Source of the DNA: Nitrospirota bacterium
Lineage (GTDB): Bacteria; Nitrospirota; Thermodesulfovibrionia; Thermodesulfovibrionales; UBA6898
NCBI GenBank assembly: GCA_016235245.1
Contig: JACRLO010000027.1
Span: 1 to 64,000, forward strand
Length of the DNA stretch: 64,000 nt
Direction of reading: 5' to 3'
The notes below the pieces were generated by a model that was not told the DNA's origin, made no database searches, and saw only the letters and a program-made list of their open reading frames with translations. Every line of letters starts with the position of its first letter. The stretch's first letter is position 1. This document shows positions 8,697-18,205 of the stretch, one piece after another. A program made the position numbers and the translations under genes.

Positions 8697-10482
8697 CCAG
8701 TATCTCCTCTACCGCCTTAATTACCGTAGGATCTTCTTCGGTATCAAGAAGTCTTTCAAGCTCAGTCCGAACTTCAGCCAGGCTATGCCTGCCCAGTGCT
8801 TTCACCGCGGCGATCCTTGCAGCCCAGTCTGGGTCCCGCAGAAACGGAACAAGACGGTCCGTTACTCCCTCAAACTCCGCCAGCGCAGCGATAGCTGTCC
8901 GTTTCACTTCGTCGTCTGCAGAGGTAAGCATGCCTGATATAGCGTTGCACGCTTCCTCGCCTCCCACAGCCTTCAGTGCCTCAATCGCTGTTGTGACCAC
9001 AAAACCGCTTTCGTCGTGCAACAGAGGCACCAGGATAATTATTGAGTTTCTGTCTTTGAGCATGCCAAGAGCCCTGGCAGCGGACACTCTCACGAAATTG
9101 TCAGGGTCGACGGTAAGTATGGTAAGCGAATCAATAATGCCCTCGCCGCCGATCGCACCCAGGCTTAACGTCGCGGAGATCCGGATGTCAGGGTCCTCAT
9201 CGGTAAGCGCATACTTGAGGTAACGAACAGCCTCTTCCGTCCCAATCTGGGAAAGAGCTTTCACAACCGCTTTCCTTACCGCCACCTTCTCGTCCTTTAA
9301 CGCAAACCCGAGGTCCTTCACCGCACGATCGGCCTTCATCTTTCCCAGAAGACGCGCAACATTTCTCCTCAGCACAGGGGAATCCGATCTGAGCATTGCG
9401 AGAATTTCATGGATATCCAGAGAATACTGCAGCATGCCAAGGGCATCAACAGCGGCCTCCTGGACATCTTCGTATGGATCAGCAAGACGTTTTATGAGCA
9501 TGGGCACCGCTTCGGACTTGTTCAGTCTGGCGATGCTCCTTGCGGCGATGGAACGCACGTGTCCGTCTTCGTCGTTCAGAAGTTTCGCAAACATGTCATA
9601 GTACACCGGAGAAACAATTTCGCCTGCCACTTCGGCAATAAACCTGAGCTGATGGGCATTGCCCGAATCAAAAAGTCTGAGGAGTGAATCCGGTCGATCT
9701 CTGCCGATAAATACAAAGGCCCCCTTTACGTCATCCGCATATTCTTCCTCGTGGGATATGTCAAGGAGCGGCCCATATGCAGCCTCGTCCTTCATCAGCC
9801 CGAGCATGAGGATGGCAGAAACTCTCACTTCATTTTTATTCGACCAGGCATGGGCAATAAGAAGATCAATCGCCTTATCACCAAGTATCCTTCTGAATTC
9901 TGAGGTAATGACCTCGGCGCCGAGCCCGTTGTGATACATCTTTTCAATAGTCCGCAAGGCCTGTTCCTGGATGTTTTTTGAAGTCTCCTGGAGCAGCGCT
10001 ATTACCGGTCCGAGCGTTGCAGGGTCAGCAAGCATGCCGAGGGCCTTGAGCACAGGCTCACGAAGCGGCTTCCGTTCCTTCAATGCCTCAAGCATAAGCG
10101 GCAGGGACCTGCTGTCCATCTGCTCTCCCAGCACATCAATAATAAACTTCCTCACATCCCTGTTGGAGGTCTTGAATCCCTCAATGAGAAATGGTGTGGC
10201 CTTCCTGCCGAGTTTAATAAGCGCTTCGATGGCAGAATTCCTTGCGCCTGCATTTTCTTCAATATACAGGAGCTCGATCATGCCCCGGATATATTGATCC
10301 AGGCCATACTCCTCAAAGAGGATATCGACAGCCGACTTCCTGACACGCCAGCTCACATCCGTCATTGCCTTGATAAGAAGCGGTATATATTGGGCATCTT
10401 TCCGGCCTCGCATCTGCTCGACTGCCCGGCGCCTGACCTCAATATTGTTGTCGTTATTGAGCTGTTTTTCCAGTTCCTGCAC
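8689..10482 (-). CDS. HEAT-repeat scaffold protein
   Basis: A 597-aa protein built from about 18 HEAT/PBS-lyase-type helical repeats, seen as recurring VRxxAVxALG patterns (VRKAVVKALSQIGTEEAV, VRVSAARALGMLKD, AAVDALGML) from residue ~15 to the C-terminus. There is no signal peptide or enzyme motif. Such solenoids are protein-protein scaffolds. The gene overlaps the cheW upstream (28 bases) and cheR downstream (8 bases), so it is an integral operon member. A likely role is to assemble or tether the array or its output, but this is inferred. Confidence 0.85.
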   Translation of the reverse strand: MQELEKQLNNDNNIEVRRRAVEQMRGRKDAQYIPLLIKAMTDVSWRVRKSAVDILFEEYGLDQYIRGMIELLYIEENAGARNSAIEALIKLGRKATPFLIEGFKTSNRDVRKFIIDVLGEQMDSRSLPLMLEALKERKPLREPVLKALGMLADPATLGPVIALLQETSKNIQEQALRTIEKMYHNGLGAEVITSEFRRILGDKAIDLLIAHAWSNKNEVRVSAILMLGLMKDEAAYGPLLDISHEEEYADDVKGAFVFIGRDRPDSLLRLFDSGNAHQLRFIAEVAGEIVSPVYYDMFAKLLNDEDGHVRSIAARSIARLNKSEAVPMLIKRLADPYEDVQEAAVDALGMLQYSLDIHEILAMLRSDSPVLRRNVARLLGKMKADRAVKDLGFALKDEKVAVRKAVVKALSQIGTEEAVRYLKYALTDEDPDIRISATLSLGAIGGEGIIDSLTILTVDPDNFVRVSAARALGMLKDRNSIIILVPLLHDESGFVVTTAIEALKAVGGEEACNAISGMLTSADDEVKRTAIAALAEFEGVTDRLVPFLRDPDWAARIAAVKALGRHSLAEVRTELERLLDTEEDPTVIKAVEEILGV

Positions 10483-10939
10483 CGTTATCCTCCAGCAGTT
10501 CCTTTGATTCCTTTAACCATATCTTCTCCTCAGACGTCAGAAGGTTGTCTATATTAAGCAGTATGATGATCTGATCTCCCTTCTTGCCCAGGCCGGTCAG
10601 ATACTCTGTCTTGAATCCCTTGAAAATTGAGGGAGAAGGCCTGAGGTCTTCAGGGTTCAGCCGCAGAATCTCCCTGATTTCGTCAACCAGAAAGCCAATT
10701 TTTTCCTCGCCGTATCTGACGAGGATAATCCGTTCCTTCTTGCCGGAAGGCTTCATCCCGAATCTCAGCCTGAGATCCATGACCGGTATGACAGCTCCGC
10801 GCACGCTCATGACCCCGGTAAGAAATCCCGGGAGTCCCGGGATGGAAAAGATCTTCTGCACCCGGAGGATTTCAAGCACACGGGAAATATCAATGCCAAA
10901 AATATCCCCGCCTATATTGAATATCGTGTATTTGGACAT
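10454..10939 (-). CDS. cheW: CheW-type adaptor (first of two)
   Basis: A 161-aa CheW domain: start FNIGGDIFGIDISRVLEILR, GFLTGVMSVRGAVIPVMDLR in the first half and IGFLVDEIREIL in the second. It bridges CheA and chemoreceptors. Its ATG shares a base with the stop of the MCP gene (10939), so it is probably dedicated to that receptor. A C-terminal tail of ~25 residues beyond the domain is Glu/Lys rich. The second CheW-type gene sits beside the other MCP. Confidence 0.92.
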   Translation of the reverse strand: MSKYTIFNIGGDIFGIDISRVLEILRVQKIFSIPGLPGFLTGVMSVRGAVIPVMDLRLRFGMKPSGKKERIILVRYGEEKIGFLVDEIREILRLNPEDLRPSPSIFKGFKTEYLTGLGKKGDQIIILLNIDNLLTSEEKIWLKESKELLEDNGAGTGKTAQ

Positions 10940-12963
10940 CAGCTGATCTTGAAGGCCTCCATCTCCTGTTTCAGGGCCTCGATTTCCCTAAAGAGCGTTT
11001 TAAGAGAATTTGAAACATCCTCCATGTTCTGCATGGTTACCGTCCCGATGCCATTGATATTCTCCATGGCAGCGATGACCTCGGTGTTCACCTTCTTCTG
11101 ATTCGACTCATTTGTATTGATCTGGTTAATCCGCTCATTGGCAAGTTCAATATTCCTTGTTATAAGTCTTGTTCCTTCCGCCTGTTCTCCTGCGCCGCGT
11201 TTGGAAAGTTCAGCAACCTCTTTCACGTCCCCGACGCCCTCAAGAAGATAACTCAGCGCGTTTTCCTGCTCCTTGGTGGACTTGGTTACGCTGACAATCA
11301 CCTTTTTAATGTCGTCTATTGCAGAGGTAATCTGTCTCAGCCCGAGCGACTGCTCCCCTGTTGCCCTCTCAATCGCCTTGGTCATGTCAGAGGACTGTAT
11401 AGAAGCATTCAGGATGTCCCGCAGAGCCTCTCCGACCTTCACCACAAGAGTATTGCCGTCTTCCACTTTCAGTTTTGCATTATCAACCGAATAAACGGCA
11501 TCCTTGATATCCTTCTGGATGGTTTTGACAATCCCGCCGATCTCCCGCGTTGAACTTGCGGTGCGCTCGGAAAGGGCGCGGATCTCATCTGCCACAACCG
11601 AGAAGCTCTTCCCATGCTCCCCTGCCTGGGCGGCAAGGATGGCGGCATTAAGGCTGAGCAGGTTCGTCTGCTCAGTAACATCCCGGATGACCGAGAGCAC
11701 CTTCTCAATATCGACCGATCTGGCTCCAAGCCGCTGGATGATCTCGGCGGATTTCTGTACCTGGCCGGAAATACTTTCCATGCCTTCAACCGCATTGACC
11801 ACGGACATCATACCAACACCTGAGGTGATTTCCTTCACCCTGTCGGCAATTGCAGAAGAATCGATAGCATGCTCTTCGACCTCCCGCACTGAGGCGCCCA
11901 CCTCTTCAACCGAAGCAGAGGTATCCTCTACCGCAGACAGGGCCTCTGAAGAACTGGCCGATATGGACTTCGATGCCTGGGACATCTGAAGCACCACGGA
12001 ATACGAATCCTCGGTCGAACGGAATAGGCGCTGTGTCTGGGACGACATCTCCTCGGCCGTTGCCTTCATCTGCAGCAGGGAAGTCACATTCTCGGTCGAA
12101 AAATTCAGAAGCTTTTCGATGCTGTCGCTGACCTCTTTTTGGGACTTATTCGCCAACTGTATCGAGCGGATACCGTTTTTGACGGCAACCGCCTGACTGC
12201 CTATCCCTTCGCTTGCGATGCGGTACGTATGGTCCACCTGCTTGATAGCCATACCTACATTGACAGCCGTTTGGCTGATCCTCTCAATCATCTGGGAGAG
12301 GCGTAGTTCGAGCACCCTGACGCCCTTCGCAATGCTGCCGATCTCGTTATCGCCAAGGTCAGGTATTGCCGCCGTAAGATCGCCGTTGGTGATCTTTTCT
12401 ATGACGATATTGAGCTCATGCACAGGCTTCTTGATGTTCTTCTGAAAAAAATAGATCATGACAAATCCAAGCATTACCAGCGCAATGCCCTGGTAAAGGA
12501 TAATTATGAGCATACTTTTTCCGATATTGTCATTAACGGTCTTGCCGGTAAAATGGAGTGAAACCTCTCCGAGCTTGGTATTGCCTGAATTGACCGGCGC
12601 GGTGATTACCATGGCCTTTTTAAAATAAAAGGGGTTCAGGGTACTGATCTCGGCGTCATCCGTCTTGATCTTCTCCCTGGCAACTTTGCCCTGGGCGTCA
12701 AAGATATGGATCGAGGTAATCTCCTCGTCCCTTGATACTTCATCGAGGTACGTGTCAATGAGCGCAAAATCATAGCTCAGGAGCGGCGCCATGCTCACCC
12801 CTGCCATGATCGATGCCGCCCGGTTCATGCGCATGGTAATCTCTTCAAGAAACGATGAGCGAATGTAGAGCATGAAGGCTACCGTACCGACAGACTGTAC
12901 CGCCAGCAGCACGACAAAGACCGTTGCGACAAATTTGACTGTTATGGATTTTCCGAAAATCAT
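10939..12963 (-). CDS. Methyl-accepting chemotaxis protein (second receptor)
   Basis: A 674-aa transmembrane receptor. TM1 is about 12-32; residues 33-150 form a periplasmic sensor domain with no cysteine pair; TM2 is about 150-170; a HAMP domain follows (172-225) and then the MCP coiled-coil. The signalling tip near residue 431 reads NLLSLNAAILAAQAGEHGK. Most MCPs have AAIEAARAGE here, so a Glu and an Arg of the trimer contact are replaced by Leu and Gln. The other MCP of the operon has the same changes. It begins four bases inside the end of the binding-protein gene. The ligand is not evident. Confidence 0.92.
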   Translation of the reverse strand: MIFGKSITVKFVATVFVVLLAVQSVGTVAFMLYIRSSFLEEITMRMNRAASIMAGVSMAPLLSYDFALIDTYLDEVSRDEEITSIHIFDAQGKVAREKIKTDDAEISTLNPFYFKKAMVITAPVNSGNTKLGEVSLHFTGKTVNDNIGKSMLIIILYQGIALVMLGFVMIYFFQKNIKKPVHELNIVIEKITNGDLTAAIPDLGDNEIGSIAKGVRVLELRLSQMIERISQTAVNVGMAIKQVDHTYRIASEGIGSQAVAVKNGIRSIQLANKSQKEVSDSIEKLLNFSTENVTSLLQMKATAEEMSSQTQRLFRSTEDSYSVVLQMSQASKSISASSSEALSAVEDTSASVEEVGASVREVEEHAIDSSAIADRVKEITSGVGMMSVVNAVEGMESISGQVQKSAEIIQRLGARSVDIEKVLSVIRDVTEQTNLLSLNAAILAAQAGEHGKSFSVVADEIRALSERTASSTREIGGIVKTIQKDIKDAVYSVDNAKLKVEDGNTLVVKVGEALRDILNASIQSSDMTKAIERATGEQSLGLRQITSAIDDIKKVIVSVTKSTKEQENALSYLLEGVGDVKEVAELSKRGAGEQAEGTRLITRNIELANERINQINTNESNQKKVNTEVIAAMENINGIGTVTMQNMEDVSNSLKTLFREIEALKQEMEAFKIS

Positions 12964-13811
12964 TTGACTGCGACAGCCTTGTTCGCCTCGATGATCTTCG
13001 CACCCTTGGGCCCTTTTACAAAGTCGATAAACGCCTTTGCTTCACCTTTCGGCTCCCCCTTCACCACAAGGTTCATATTCTTGATCATCCGGTATTTGCC
13101 GTTTCTGACATTCTCCGCCGTTGGTGCAACACCGTCGAGCTTCAGCGGTACGATAGCCCCTGCTGAATCGTCAGTAGCGATCGTATCGGTAAAGCCGATC
13201 GTAAACGGCCGGCCGGAGAGTATCTTGTTCATCTCAGGATGGGTCGGCACGACCACCGCAGAGGCGGGCTCTTTCAGGTCCTTGAAACAGGCAATATGCT
13301 TTCTTACCGCTTCCTTGGTTGCATCGGCCTCAGGCCTTGTCAGCAGCAGGATCGGTTCGGCAGGTCCACCTACTTCGCTCCACTTCACCGTCTTGCCGGA
13401 ATAAATTTTGCAAACATTTTCTGAAGAAATATCCACAATCGGTACGCTTTTGTTCACACCCAATACATTGGCCACACGTGCAATCTCGATTGCAGTGATG
13501 CCAAGCTTCTTCTCCTCTTCCTTCAGGGGGCGTGACGCCATACCTATGTCCACCTTGCCCTCTGCAGCTGACATGATGCCGCCCCTCGTCTCAATTGATT
13601 TCTGATTTACTTCAATCACCGTGTTTTTATGTTCAGCCATAAAGGCCTTGGCCAGTTCCGTGCCCAGGGAGATCATCCCTCCCGCACCGGCTATTCTGAT
13701 CTTCTCTTCGGCAAAAGCAGAGCCTGTGAACATCACAAGCGCCGCGATCATGCCGAGCGCAATCTTTTTCGTTAATCCCTCATATGGGGTCCTTGACACA
13801 CCTGTTTTCAT
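12960..13811 (-). CDS. PstS-like periplasmic substrate-binding protein
   Basis: A 283-aa exported protein: a twin-lobed binding protein of the phosphate/anion type. Residues 1-34 form a signal peptide (IALGMIAALVMFTGSAFA). The mature part opens with IRIAGAGGMISLGTELAKAF, typical of the PBP-like phosphate-binding group, and contains VDIGMASRPLKEEE, where the second ligand loop lies. AAAGGAGGACGGAGAAG before the ATG is a strong ribosome binding site. No ABC permease or ATPase gene is present. Lying between two MCP genes and overlapping the second by four bases, it most likely serves as a sensing protein rather than a transport component. The ligand is unproved. Confidence 0.85.
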   Translation of the reverse strand: MKTGVSRTPYEGLTKKIALGMIAALVMFTGSAFAEEKIRIAGAGGMISLGTELAKAFMAEHKNTVIEVNQKSIETRGGIMSAAEGKVDIGMASRPLKEEEKKLGITAIEIARVANVLGVNKSVPIVDISSENVCKIYSGKTVKWSEVGGPAEPILLLTRPEADATKEAVRKHIACFKDLKEPASAVVVPTHPEMNKILSGRPFTIGFTDTIATDDSAGAIVPLKLDGVAPTAENVRNGKYRMIKNMNLVVKGEPKGEAKAFIDFVKGPKGAKIIEANKAVAVK

Positions 13812-13838
13812 CTTCTCCGTCCTCCTTTTGGGTTTGCT

Positions 13839-16697
13839 TTATATACCTATCTTGGACATCATCATGCGTATCGTGCTGTAATCCTCATCCTCCGCGTCAG
13901 TAAACCCGGTGTAGTTTTCATAGATCGCCTTCAGCACCGGTTTGGTCTCGGGATCATCTTCCTTCAGCCCCATAAGAACAGCCTTGAGATCCCTGCTGAT
14001 CTGCGGGTCAAGGTCAGCTGAAGCCGTAAAATTGAATTCAGGGATGTCTTCCGAGAGCTTGAGCACCCTGATGCCCATATCCTTATGCATGATCGCTGCA
14101 CTCTCTTTGACGCCCCCGGCGTCAAAATCCCCGTTGAGGACCGCCTTCAGGACATCGTCGTGATGACCGAGGTAATTGTAATACTGCAGATCCTTGAGAT
14201 CTATTCCCTCAGCAAGCAGCATTGCCCTGGGCACAACATGGCTCGACGTCGAATTGATATCACCAAAGGCAAAGGAACGTCCCTTGATATCCTGCAGTGA
14301 ATTAATGCCGCTGTCACTTTTTGTGATGATCACCGCCTTATGAAACGGCTTGCCGTTATTGAGGGCCTTCACAAGCACCTTTGCACCGAATTTTACATGG
14401 GCAATGCTATAAGTCGACGGCCCCATAAAACAGAATTGGGTGACACCCTGCTCAAGGTCCCTGATCGCCCCCTGAAAATCCACCGCAACCTTCAGGTCTA
14501 TCTTTCGCTTCATTTTTTTGCTCAGATAGTCGGCCAGGGGGCTGAAATGCTTGAACATAAGCGCCGGCGTCTCAATCGGAACAATGCCCATCCTCAGAAC
14601 ACCGCCGGCAGACATGGCCTGTTCGCCGGCAAACCGGAACCGCTCCATCTCCGTAGAGATCAGTTCCGCATCCTTGTGCAGCTCCTTGACCAGCTGGTTG
14701 AGCTTGAAGGAGCGGTCCTTGTTCTCCCGGGGAATGTCCTTGATCTTCTCGACAGAGGACCAGATCTGGTTCGAACCGATCTTCTGCTCATTGATCGCAC
14801 GCGAGATCTGCTGGCTCTTGTCAGAGACAACTTCTACGGCCTGTGAGATCTGTTTGCTGTTTAAGGACTGCTCATTCGTTGCCGTCCGTACATGGGTGGA
14901 GATATCGCGCATTTTTTCGGTTGACGTCTTGATGAGCTGTATGCCGCTGAACTGCTCGGCCATGGCATTCGTAATCTGTCCTACCATGCTGAGCACCCGC
15001 TCCATAGCTTCCGATACCAGAGAGGTTGCCTTTGACTGCTCCGCCGTAGAACGCTCTATCGCGGCAGCCATCGCAGAGGACTTCGTAGAACTTTCCACAA
15101 TCTTTCTGAGCGCATCGGCAGCTTCCTGTGTCACCTTGAACCCGGTCTCAACCGACTTCAGCCCGTCCTTCATGGCATCGATGGCATCGCCCACTTCCTG
15201 CTGCACGGACTGGATAAGGAGACCGATCTCCTGGGTTGAGATCGACGTGCGGTCAGCCAATTGTTTGATCTCGTCAGCAACAACAGAAAAGCCCTTGCCA
15301 TGCTCGCCTGCCTGGGCAGCAAGGATTGCCGCGTTCAGGGCCAGGAGCGTCGTCTGGTCAGTAATGTCGTCGATCACGGTCAGGATCTGGCCGATCTCTT
15401 CTGATCTGCCCCCCAGTTTCTCGATATATCCGGCAGTCTTTTCTACCGATATTTTAATGTCCTGCATGCCCTGTATCGTCTTGCCGATCGATGTCATGCC
15501 AAAGGTCGAGGCGTCGCGCTTGACCTGTTCGGAAAGCGTTGCAGACTCCTTTACCCGGTGATCGACCTCTTTTACCGAAGCGGCAATCTCTATGATCGCA
15601 GCCTGAGTCTCCTGAGCAGCACCCACAAGCGCGGCAGAGTTGTTCGAAACCTCCCTGCTCGTGGCATAGAGCTGTTCTATGGACGAAGAGGTCGCCTCCA
15701 CCGCAACCGACAGGTCCTGGGTGCTGTTGGTGATCTCGGCAATGCTCGTAACCATCTCTTCCATGGACGCGGCAGTCTGTTCCGCTGATGCTGCCAGGCC
15801 ATCGGTACCGTCTGCAATATCGGATATGGCTGCATTCATCTCTTCGATCGAAGATGAGATGTCTGCGATCGCCTCAGTCTCCAGCGCCGCACCTTCGACA
15901 ATTTTTCTGGACTCGCCCTCCACTTCCACAACAACATGATTTACCCGTTTTGTAATGTCCTTGATCCTTCTCAGAATATCGGACAGGGAGAACATGGACT
16001 GTTTGATCGCCCTGCTTGCCCTGCCGATTTCATCGGTGCTTCTGATCTCGACATTAAAGGACATGTCTCCCTCTGACAGCTTCTGGGCCGCATCTTCAAC
16101 AGACTTGACCGGCTTGATCACCATCCGTCTGATCATGAACCAAAGCACGGCACTGAAAAAAAGTGCTGCCAGGATCGTCAACGTGATAACGAGAACAATA
16201 TATCCGAGCGCTTCCTTATATTCTTTTTCTATCGAGAACCCTATCTTCACCGCACCAAGTACGGCAGGGTCTGTTGCATGACAGGTCTTGCACCGTTCCT
16301 CATTTATGAGCGGTCTGTAATAGGTCATCTTCTTGACATCGCGGACGGAAAAGGATTTTTTCGTCTCCGACAGCTGCTTCATCACGGCACTCTCGCGGAT
16401 TTTGCTGTCAGCGTTAAAGGCATGATGACCGTCATAATGAAGAACCACAAGTTCCTCAATGTTTTTTATATCCTTCAACTCCTGCATCATAGATTTTGTC
16501 ATGTCCGCTTTTCCCTCAAGCATGGTGCGGGCTATTTCCTGGGAAATAATCGACGCCGTCGAATCGAGACTCGATTCGGTTATACTGTAGAGGCTCTTTT
16601 TCTCTATGGTCAGCACCATAAAACCGGCCGACAGGATCCCCACGACCAGCAAAATCATCACCAGGGTGAGGATCTTCAGTTCAAGCCTTTCTTGCAT
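13839..16697 (-). CDS. Heme-type chemoreceptor fused to a PhnD-like binding domain
   Basis: A 952-aa fusion. The start at 16697 is chosen because AAAGGAGGGCGT precedes that ATG; an in-frame TTG eight codons earlier has no such site. TM1 is about 8-30. A periplasmic domain (31-163) carries one c-type heme motif CKTCH (136-140), as in Tll0287/DUF3365-type sensors. TM2 (~165-190), HAMP (190-242) and the MCP coiled-coil follow, with a tip near residue 449 reading LLALNAAILAAQAGEHGK. From ~700 to the end there is a full PhnD-type phosphonate-binding fold (MGIVPIETPALM, FCFMGPSTYSIA, LNGDFDAGGVKES). By topology this domain lies in the cytoplasm, where such folds are rare. A redox signal and an anion signal could meet in this protein. 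Confidence 0.9.
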   Translation of the reverse strand: MQERLELKILTLVMILLVVGILSAGFMVLTIEKKSLYSITESSLDSTASIISQEIARTMLEGKADMTKSMMQELKDIKNIEELVVLHYDGHHAFNADSKIRESAVMKQLSETKKSFSVRDVKKMTYYRPLINEERCKTCHATDPAVLGAVKIGFSIEKEYKEALGYIVLVITLTILAALFFSAVLWFMIRRMVIKPVKSVEDAAQKLSEGDMSFNVEIRSTDEIGRASRAIKQSMFSLSDILRRIKDITKRVNHVVVEVEGESRKIVEGAALETEAIADISSSIEEMNAAISDIADGTDGLAASAEQTAASMEEMVTSIAEITNSTQDLSVAVEATSSSIEQLYATSREVSNNSAALVGAAQETQAAIIEIAASVKEVDHRVKESATLSEQVKRDASTFGMTSIGKTIQGMQDIKISVEKTAGYIEKLGGRSEEIGQILTVIDDITDQTTLLALNAAILAAQAGEHGKGFSVVADEIKQLADRTSISTQEIGLLIQSVQQEVGDAIDAMKDGLKSVETGFKVTQEAADALRKIVESSTKSSAMAAAIERSTAEQSKATSLVSEAMERVLSMVGQITNAMAEQFSGIQLIKTSTEKMRDISTHVRTATNEQSLNSKQISQAVEVVSDKSQQISRAINEQKIGSNQIWSSVEKIKDIPRENKDRSFKLNQLVKELHKDAELISTEMERFRFAGEQAMSAGGVLRMGIVPIETPALMFKHFSPLADYLSKKMKRKIDLKVAVDFQGAIRDLEQGVTQFCFMGPSTYSIAHVKFGAKVLVKALNNGKPFHKAVIITKSDSGINSLQDIKGRSFAFGDINSTSSHVVPRAMLLAEGIDLKDLQYYNYLGHHDDVLKAVLNGDFDAGGVKESAAIMHKDMGIRVLKLSEDIPEFNFTASADLDPQISRDLKAVLMGLKEDDPETKPVLKAIYENYTGFTDAEDEDYSTIRMMMSKIGI

Positions 16698-16707
16698 ACG
16701 CCCTCCT

Positions 16708-17406
16708 TTATCCGATCTCAATGTTCATCGCATCTTCAGCGCGAAGAACCGAAATGAACCGCTTTTCGAGAATGACAATGCCCTCGATATATTTTATTTC
16801 CGCCTCGTTCAGGTGGGCAGGGGGCTCAATTACCCGGTCCCTGGCAACACTGACAACGCCCATAACCCTGTCGATTGTTGCGCCGATAAACCCCCGGGGG
16901 CCGGCGATAATCAGTATTTTCGCTTCCCTGCCACCTCCGGGATTGTCCTCAGTTCCATATTCGGGAGCCTCTCCCGTGGCCTTGAGATTCAGACGTGCCT
17001 TCAGGTCAAGGACCGGTATGATCTTCCCCCGGAGCGACGTAATGCCGATGACATAGTCCGGCATGGTCGGCACCTTTGTCATCTTCTGCAGCCTGAGGAT
17101 CTCTTCCACCTCTGCGACCTTAAAGGCAAATTCCTCTGTGCCGATGCTGAAGGTAAGAAGCTCAACCTGACCATCGTCAACTTCCTGCATATTATTGCCG
17201 GACAGTTCCTTCTCATTGACCGCCGTTTTTTTCGTCTCAGGTTCGGGAGACTGAACTTCTTCGGGAAGAGGCTGTTCCTGTGTCTCTGTCTTCACCTCTG
17301 TCGCGGATAATGGCGCAACCGATGAATCCTGGGGAGCAGACTGGTCATCCGGCCGCTTCCCTGCCTGCTGCTCCTTCGCCTTTTTCCTAATTTTCGCTAT
17401 ATCCAT
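16708..17406 (-). CDS. CheW-domain protein with long charged N-terminus
   Basis: A 232-aa protein. Residues 1-80 are charged and Gln/Pro/Glu rich (KIRKKAKEQQAGKRPDD) without a fold I recognise. Residues ~83-230 form a CheW domain (LLTFSIGTEEFAFKVAEVEE, VIGITSLRGKIIPVLDLKAR). It should link CheA to the heme MCP encoded 11 bases downstream. The extension is unusual for CheW and may bind another array member such as the neighbouring ATPase, whose stop overlaps this gene's start by 20 bases. Confidence 0.88.
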   Translation of the reverse strand: MDIAKIRKKAKEQQAGKRPDDQSAPQDSSVAPLSATEVKTETQEQPLPEEVQSPEPETKKTAVNEKELSGNNMQEVDDGQVELLTFSIGTEEFAFKVAEVEEILRLQKMTKVPTMPDYVIGITSLRGKIIPVLDLKARLNLKATGEAPEYGTEDNPGGGREAKILIIAGPRGFIGATIDRVMGVVSVARDRVIEPPAHLNEAEIKYIEGIVILEKRFISVLRAEDAMNIEIG

Positions 17407-18205
17407 GCAAACTCATCTCCCGGGCAGCCCCGTCGATTAACGAAGCGTCTATGACGCCTGCTTCATGGGCAAAACCGTCAAGCAGTGCAGAGGTGGCGAT
17501 ACTGTTAATCAGGCGCGGCACCCCTTCGGAATAGGTGTGAAGAAGTTTCAGCGCCTCATCAGTGAAGAGCAGCTGTTCCCTTCCCGACGTCTTCAGCCGG
17601 TGCTGGACATACTCCCGTATCTCGTCCTCGCCAATGGGGCCGAGATGATAATAGAGCCCTATGCGCTGCTTCAGCGGAATATACGCCTTATGGTTCAGCC
17701 TCTTCCTGAGATCGGTCTGTCCCACAAGGATAAGACTGAGAAGGTTTGTGTTATCAAGCTGGAAATTCGTAAGCAGTCTGATCTCCTCAAACGTGTCCTT
17801 GCTCGGGATGAGCTGGGCCTCGTCGATGATGATGACGATGGAGGTGCCTGCCTCATACTCCTTGTATACTTTTTCATAGATCGCATCCAGCAGGTCAGAT
17901 TTGTACACAGAGGGGATATCAATATCGAGGCGTTTTGCAAGGGCACGCAGGAACTGGGCCGGCGTGAGCACCGGGTTGATGATCGTGACGATCTTGTACC
18001 GTTCGCCCAGGATATCCATCAGCGCCCTGGTCAGCGTTGTCTTTCCGCAGCCTACATCGCCGGTCAGCAGGATCAGCTCCTTCTCTTCAACCGCATACTG
18101 GAGCCGCGCAAGGGCCTCCTCATGGCTTCGGCTTAAAAAGAGGAACTTCGGGTCCGGCGTCTTGGTAAACGGCCGCGCAGTCAGGCCGTAAAATTCCTCA
18201 TACAT
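17387..18205 (-). CDS. ExeA/GspA-type AAA ATPase
   Basis: A 272-aa ATPase of the ExeA/MshM group. It starts MYEEFYGLTARPF, the family hallmark, followed by Walker A GDVGCGKTT (49-57), Walker B IVIIIDEAQ near 124-132 and a sensor-2 region with GVPRLINSI. Relatives act with type II secretion or type IV pilus machinery, or as Tn7-TniQ-like helpers; none of those partners is encoded here. The gene overlaps cheA (8 bases) and cheW (20 bases). This suggests the ATPase drives or gates an output of the pathway, for instance pili or export, which is inference. Confidence 0.85.
   Translation of the reverse strand: MYEEFYGLTARPFTKTPDPKFLFLSRSHEEALARLQYAVEEKELILLTGDVGCGKTTLTRALMDILGERYKIVTIINPVLTPAQFLRALAKRLDIDIPSVYKSDLLDAIYEKVYKEYEAGTSIVIIIDEAQLIPSKDTFEEIRLLTNFQLDNTNLLSLILVGQTDLRKRLNHKAYIPLKQRIGLYYHLGPIGEDEIREYVQHRLKTSGREQLLFTDEALKLLHTYSEGVPRLINSIATSALLDGFAHEAGVIDASLIDGAAREMSLHGYSEN

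Noticed and set aside
14551-15561. 336-codon open frame on the plus strand
   Set aside because: It lies wholly antisense to the heme MCP gene, has low-complexity Ser/Ile/Met-rich product typical of a reversed coiled-coil gene, and no ribosome site.
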